From the NCBI GenBank assembly GCA_018700535.1, contig JABITQ010000079.1:1-23726 (forward strand): a stretch of DNA of 23,726 bases. Reading direction: 5' to 3'. A program made the position numbers and the translations under genes. Positions 22,251 to 23,726 of the stretch are shown in pieces. Within the stretch, counting starts at the first letter, position 1, and each line of letters opens with the position of its first letter. Under the pieces are notes generated by a model. It had not been told where the DNA came from and ran no database searches. It saw only the letters and a program-made list of their open reading frames with translations. The stretch comes from Candidatus Uhrbacteria bacterium (GTDB taxonomy: Bacteria; Patescibacteriota; Patescibacteriia; UBA9934; GWF2-40-263).

Positions 22251-23726
22251 TTACTGACCTGATCCGTAGATCAGATAAGTCGTTCCGGTGTTGCTGCTAC
22301 CGGTATTGGCGTATGGGCACCCTACTGAGATGTCGCTGTATCCATCGCCGTTCATGTCGACAGACGCAACTTTTTTCCCACACTGGTCTCCTGTCGTGAG
22401 TCCAGAGAACTCATAGTCTGCGTCGGCGAGACTCGTTGTTCCGTTGGGGGATGCATCTCCCAAAATGAGATAGGCAGACCCGCCATCGGTTGCGATGGTG
22501 TCTGACCAGTAGGCACCCACGAGAATATCATCATATCCATCGTTGTTCACGTCACCAGCTCCGGCAACGCTGCAGCCCGCATAGTCTTGCTGGTTTATGC
22601 CGGTGTAGGCAGCATCTGCCATCGACAGATTTGTTTCGCCGCTTGGTGGTGTGCCACCAAGGATTAGATAGGCTTTTCCACTATCGGTGACGGTAGTGTC
22701 AGCAATGAACGCTCCGACCAAGAAGTCGTCATATCCATCGTTGTTAACATCACCGGCTCCTGAGATGCTGAATCCAGCAGCGTCGCCAGCAGCTTCTCCG
22801 ACAAACGATGCGTTTGCAGCTGTGAGGCTCATTGTGCCACTGGGGGAAGAATACCCAAGGAGGAGATAGACGACACCTGTTCCTTGAGCTGATGGAGCAC
22901 CAATGACAAAGTCATCGAATCCATCATTGTCGAAGTCTCCGATTCCTGAGACTTTCGATCCAGCTGAGTCACCAGCTGTTCTGCCGGTGAAGATGACGGT
23001 TGCTGATGAGAGACTTTCGATTTCACCCGGAGATGTGTTTCCCAGGATTAGGTACACAGCTCCAGAGTTGCTTCCAGACCTGTCTGATCCATAGGCTCCG
23101 ACGAGAAGATCATCGAATCCATCATTGTTGAAATCTCCAGCGTTTGCCACACTGATTCCAGCGGCATCTGAGCTTTCTTCGCCTGTGTAGATTGCATCAG
23201 CTTCGGATGCAACGATTTCTCCAACGAGAGAACTGACATGAAGGAACAAGTATACTGCTCCTCCGTCGCTTGGCCCCAAGTCTGATCCATGAGCTCCGAC
23301 AACAAGGTCATCAAAACCATCGTTGTTAAAGTCCATGCATGCAAGCGTGTTTCCAGCTGAGTCTCCAGTTGAGTCTCCGTGGATAGTTGCGTCTGCTGCA
23401 TTCGCGTCAGTTGCCCCAGAAATGGGGCCAAAGAACACGTAGACAGCACCGGCGTTCGATCCATTTGGTGGTGCACCCGTTGCGATGTCTTGGTTGCCAT
23501 CGTTGTCGAAGTCGCCAAAGCAGATGGAACTTCCGGAGAGTTCTTCAGAACTGATTCCGCTGATGTTGACGTTCGCCAGCGAGAGATCCTCATTTGGCAC
23601 GCAGTCGTTCAACGAATCATCGCAGTCGTTATCAACGCCATCCATGCAGACTTCTTCTGCTGCAGGGTTGATGTCGCCACTACTGTCATCGCAGTCGTCT
23701 GCGTTGCCCGCGTATCCCTCTGGAGC
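22251..23726 (-). CDS. Secreted FG-GAP repeat protein with MopE-like motif (5' end missing)
   Basis: The frame stays open to the window edge, so the first visible Met is not the start and the N-terminus is missing; 491 residues are visible. The first ones hold DDCDDSSGDINPAAEEVCMD and DGVDNDCDD, the pattern of MopE-type metal-binding repeats. Seven FG-GAP units of about 60 residues follow, each with a calcium loop such as GDFNNDGFDDLLVGA or GDVNNDGYDDILVGA and ending in AVYLILG-like strands. Seven units match a closed integrin-type beta-propeller. The sequence ends 8 residues after the last strand with no anchor or sorting signal. Such proteins are extracellular and bind calcium, often in adhesion. 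The exact ligand is unknown. Confidence 0.88.
   Translation of the reverse strand, partial: APEGYAGNADDCDDSSGDINPAAEEVCMDGVDNDCDDSLNDCVPNEDLSLANVNISGISSEELSGSSICFGDFDNDGNQDIATGAPPNGSNAGAVYVFFGPISGATDANAADATIHGDSTGDSAGNTLACMDFNNDGFDDLVVGAHGSDLGPSDGGAVYLFLHVSSLVGEIVASEADAIYTGEESSDAAGISVANAGDFNNDGFDDLLVGAYGSDRSGSNSGAVYLILGNTSPGEIESLSSATVIFTGRTAGDSAGSKVSGIGDFDNDGFDDFVIGAPSAQGTGVVYLLLGYSSPSGTMSLTAANASFVGEAAGDAAGFSISGAGDVNNDGYDDFLVGAFIADTTVTDSGKAYLILGGTPPSGETNLSMADAAYTGINQQDYAGCSVAGAGDVNNDGYDDILVGAYWSDTIATDGGSAYLILGDASPNGTTSLADADYEFSGLTTGDQCGKKVASVDMNGDGYSDISVGCPYANTGSSNTGTTYLIYGSGQ

Overview
The window looks like a chromosomal segment of a bacterium, most likely a member of the Patescibacteria (Candidate Phyla Radiation). 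That placement is inferred from the gene style: short housekeeping genes with few Shine-Dalgarno sites, extended -10 promoters, and secreted proteins that combine cohesin, dockerin, Cys-rich (CGDxxxxPGExCD), FG-GAP and MopE-like metal-binding modules. No rRNA or other phylogenetic marker is long enough here to prove it. The standard genetic code fits every gene. I see no CRISPR array, insertion sequence or phage module.

Left part (1-5545), mainly housekeeping. On the minus strand a tRNA-Ile gene with anticodon UAU is followed by a 56-aa membrane protein, an RluA-family pseudouridine synthase and guanylate kinase (gmk). Ribosomal protein L19 (rplS) follows under its own promoter and ends in two stacked terminators. 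On the plus strand lie a small three-helix membrane protein, tRNA-Val(GAC) with a decayed tandem copy of itself, and an orphan gene. A CCA-adding enzyme gene (cca) runs back on the minus strand.

Centre (5546-17862), a four-gene plus-strand cell-surface locus. It encodes (i) a secreted cohesin protein with three copies of an unnamed LPS..EWN repeat, (ii) a secreted protein with a Cys-rich module and a C-terminal dockerin-like Ca-binding pair, (iii) a second cohesin protein with Ig/Fn3-like domains and a C-terminal membrane anchor, and (iv) a 2613-aa, cysteine-free, acidic fibre-like protein. The layout suggests a surface complex held together by cohesin-dockerin pairing, with one cohesin fixed in the membrane. 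Two intergenic stretches are densely folded, above all the ~215 nt in front of the giant gene.

Right part (17863-23726). A two-gene plus-strand operon encodes a single-pass membrane protein and an O-antigen-ligase/TPR-like membrane protein. It converges on a minus-strand DHH-family phosphoesterase whose catalytic motifs look eroded. Behind that is the 3' part of a minus-strand gene for a secreted protein with a MopE-like motif and seven FG-GAP repeats, cut by the window edge.

A recurring trait is an acidic, Glu/Val/Ala-rich low-complexity segment. It forms the linkers of the first cohesin protein, the tails of the giant protein and the ligase/TPR protein, and the N-terminus of ribosomal protein L19.
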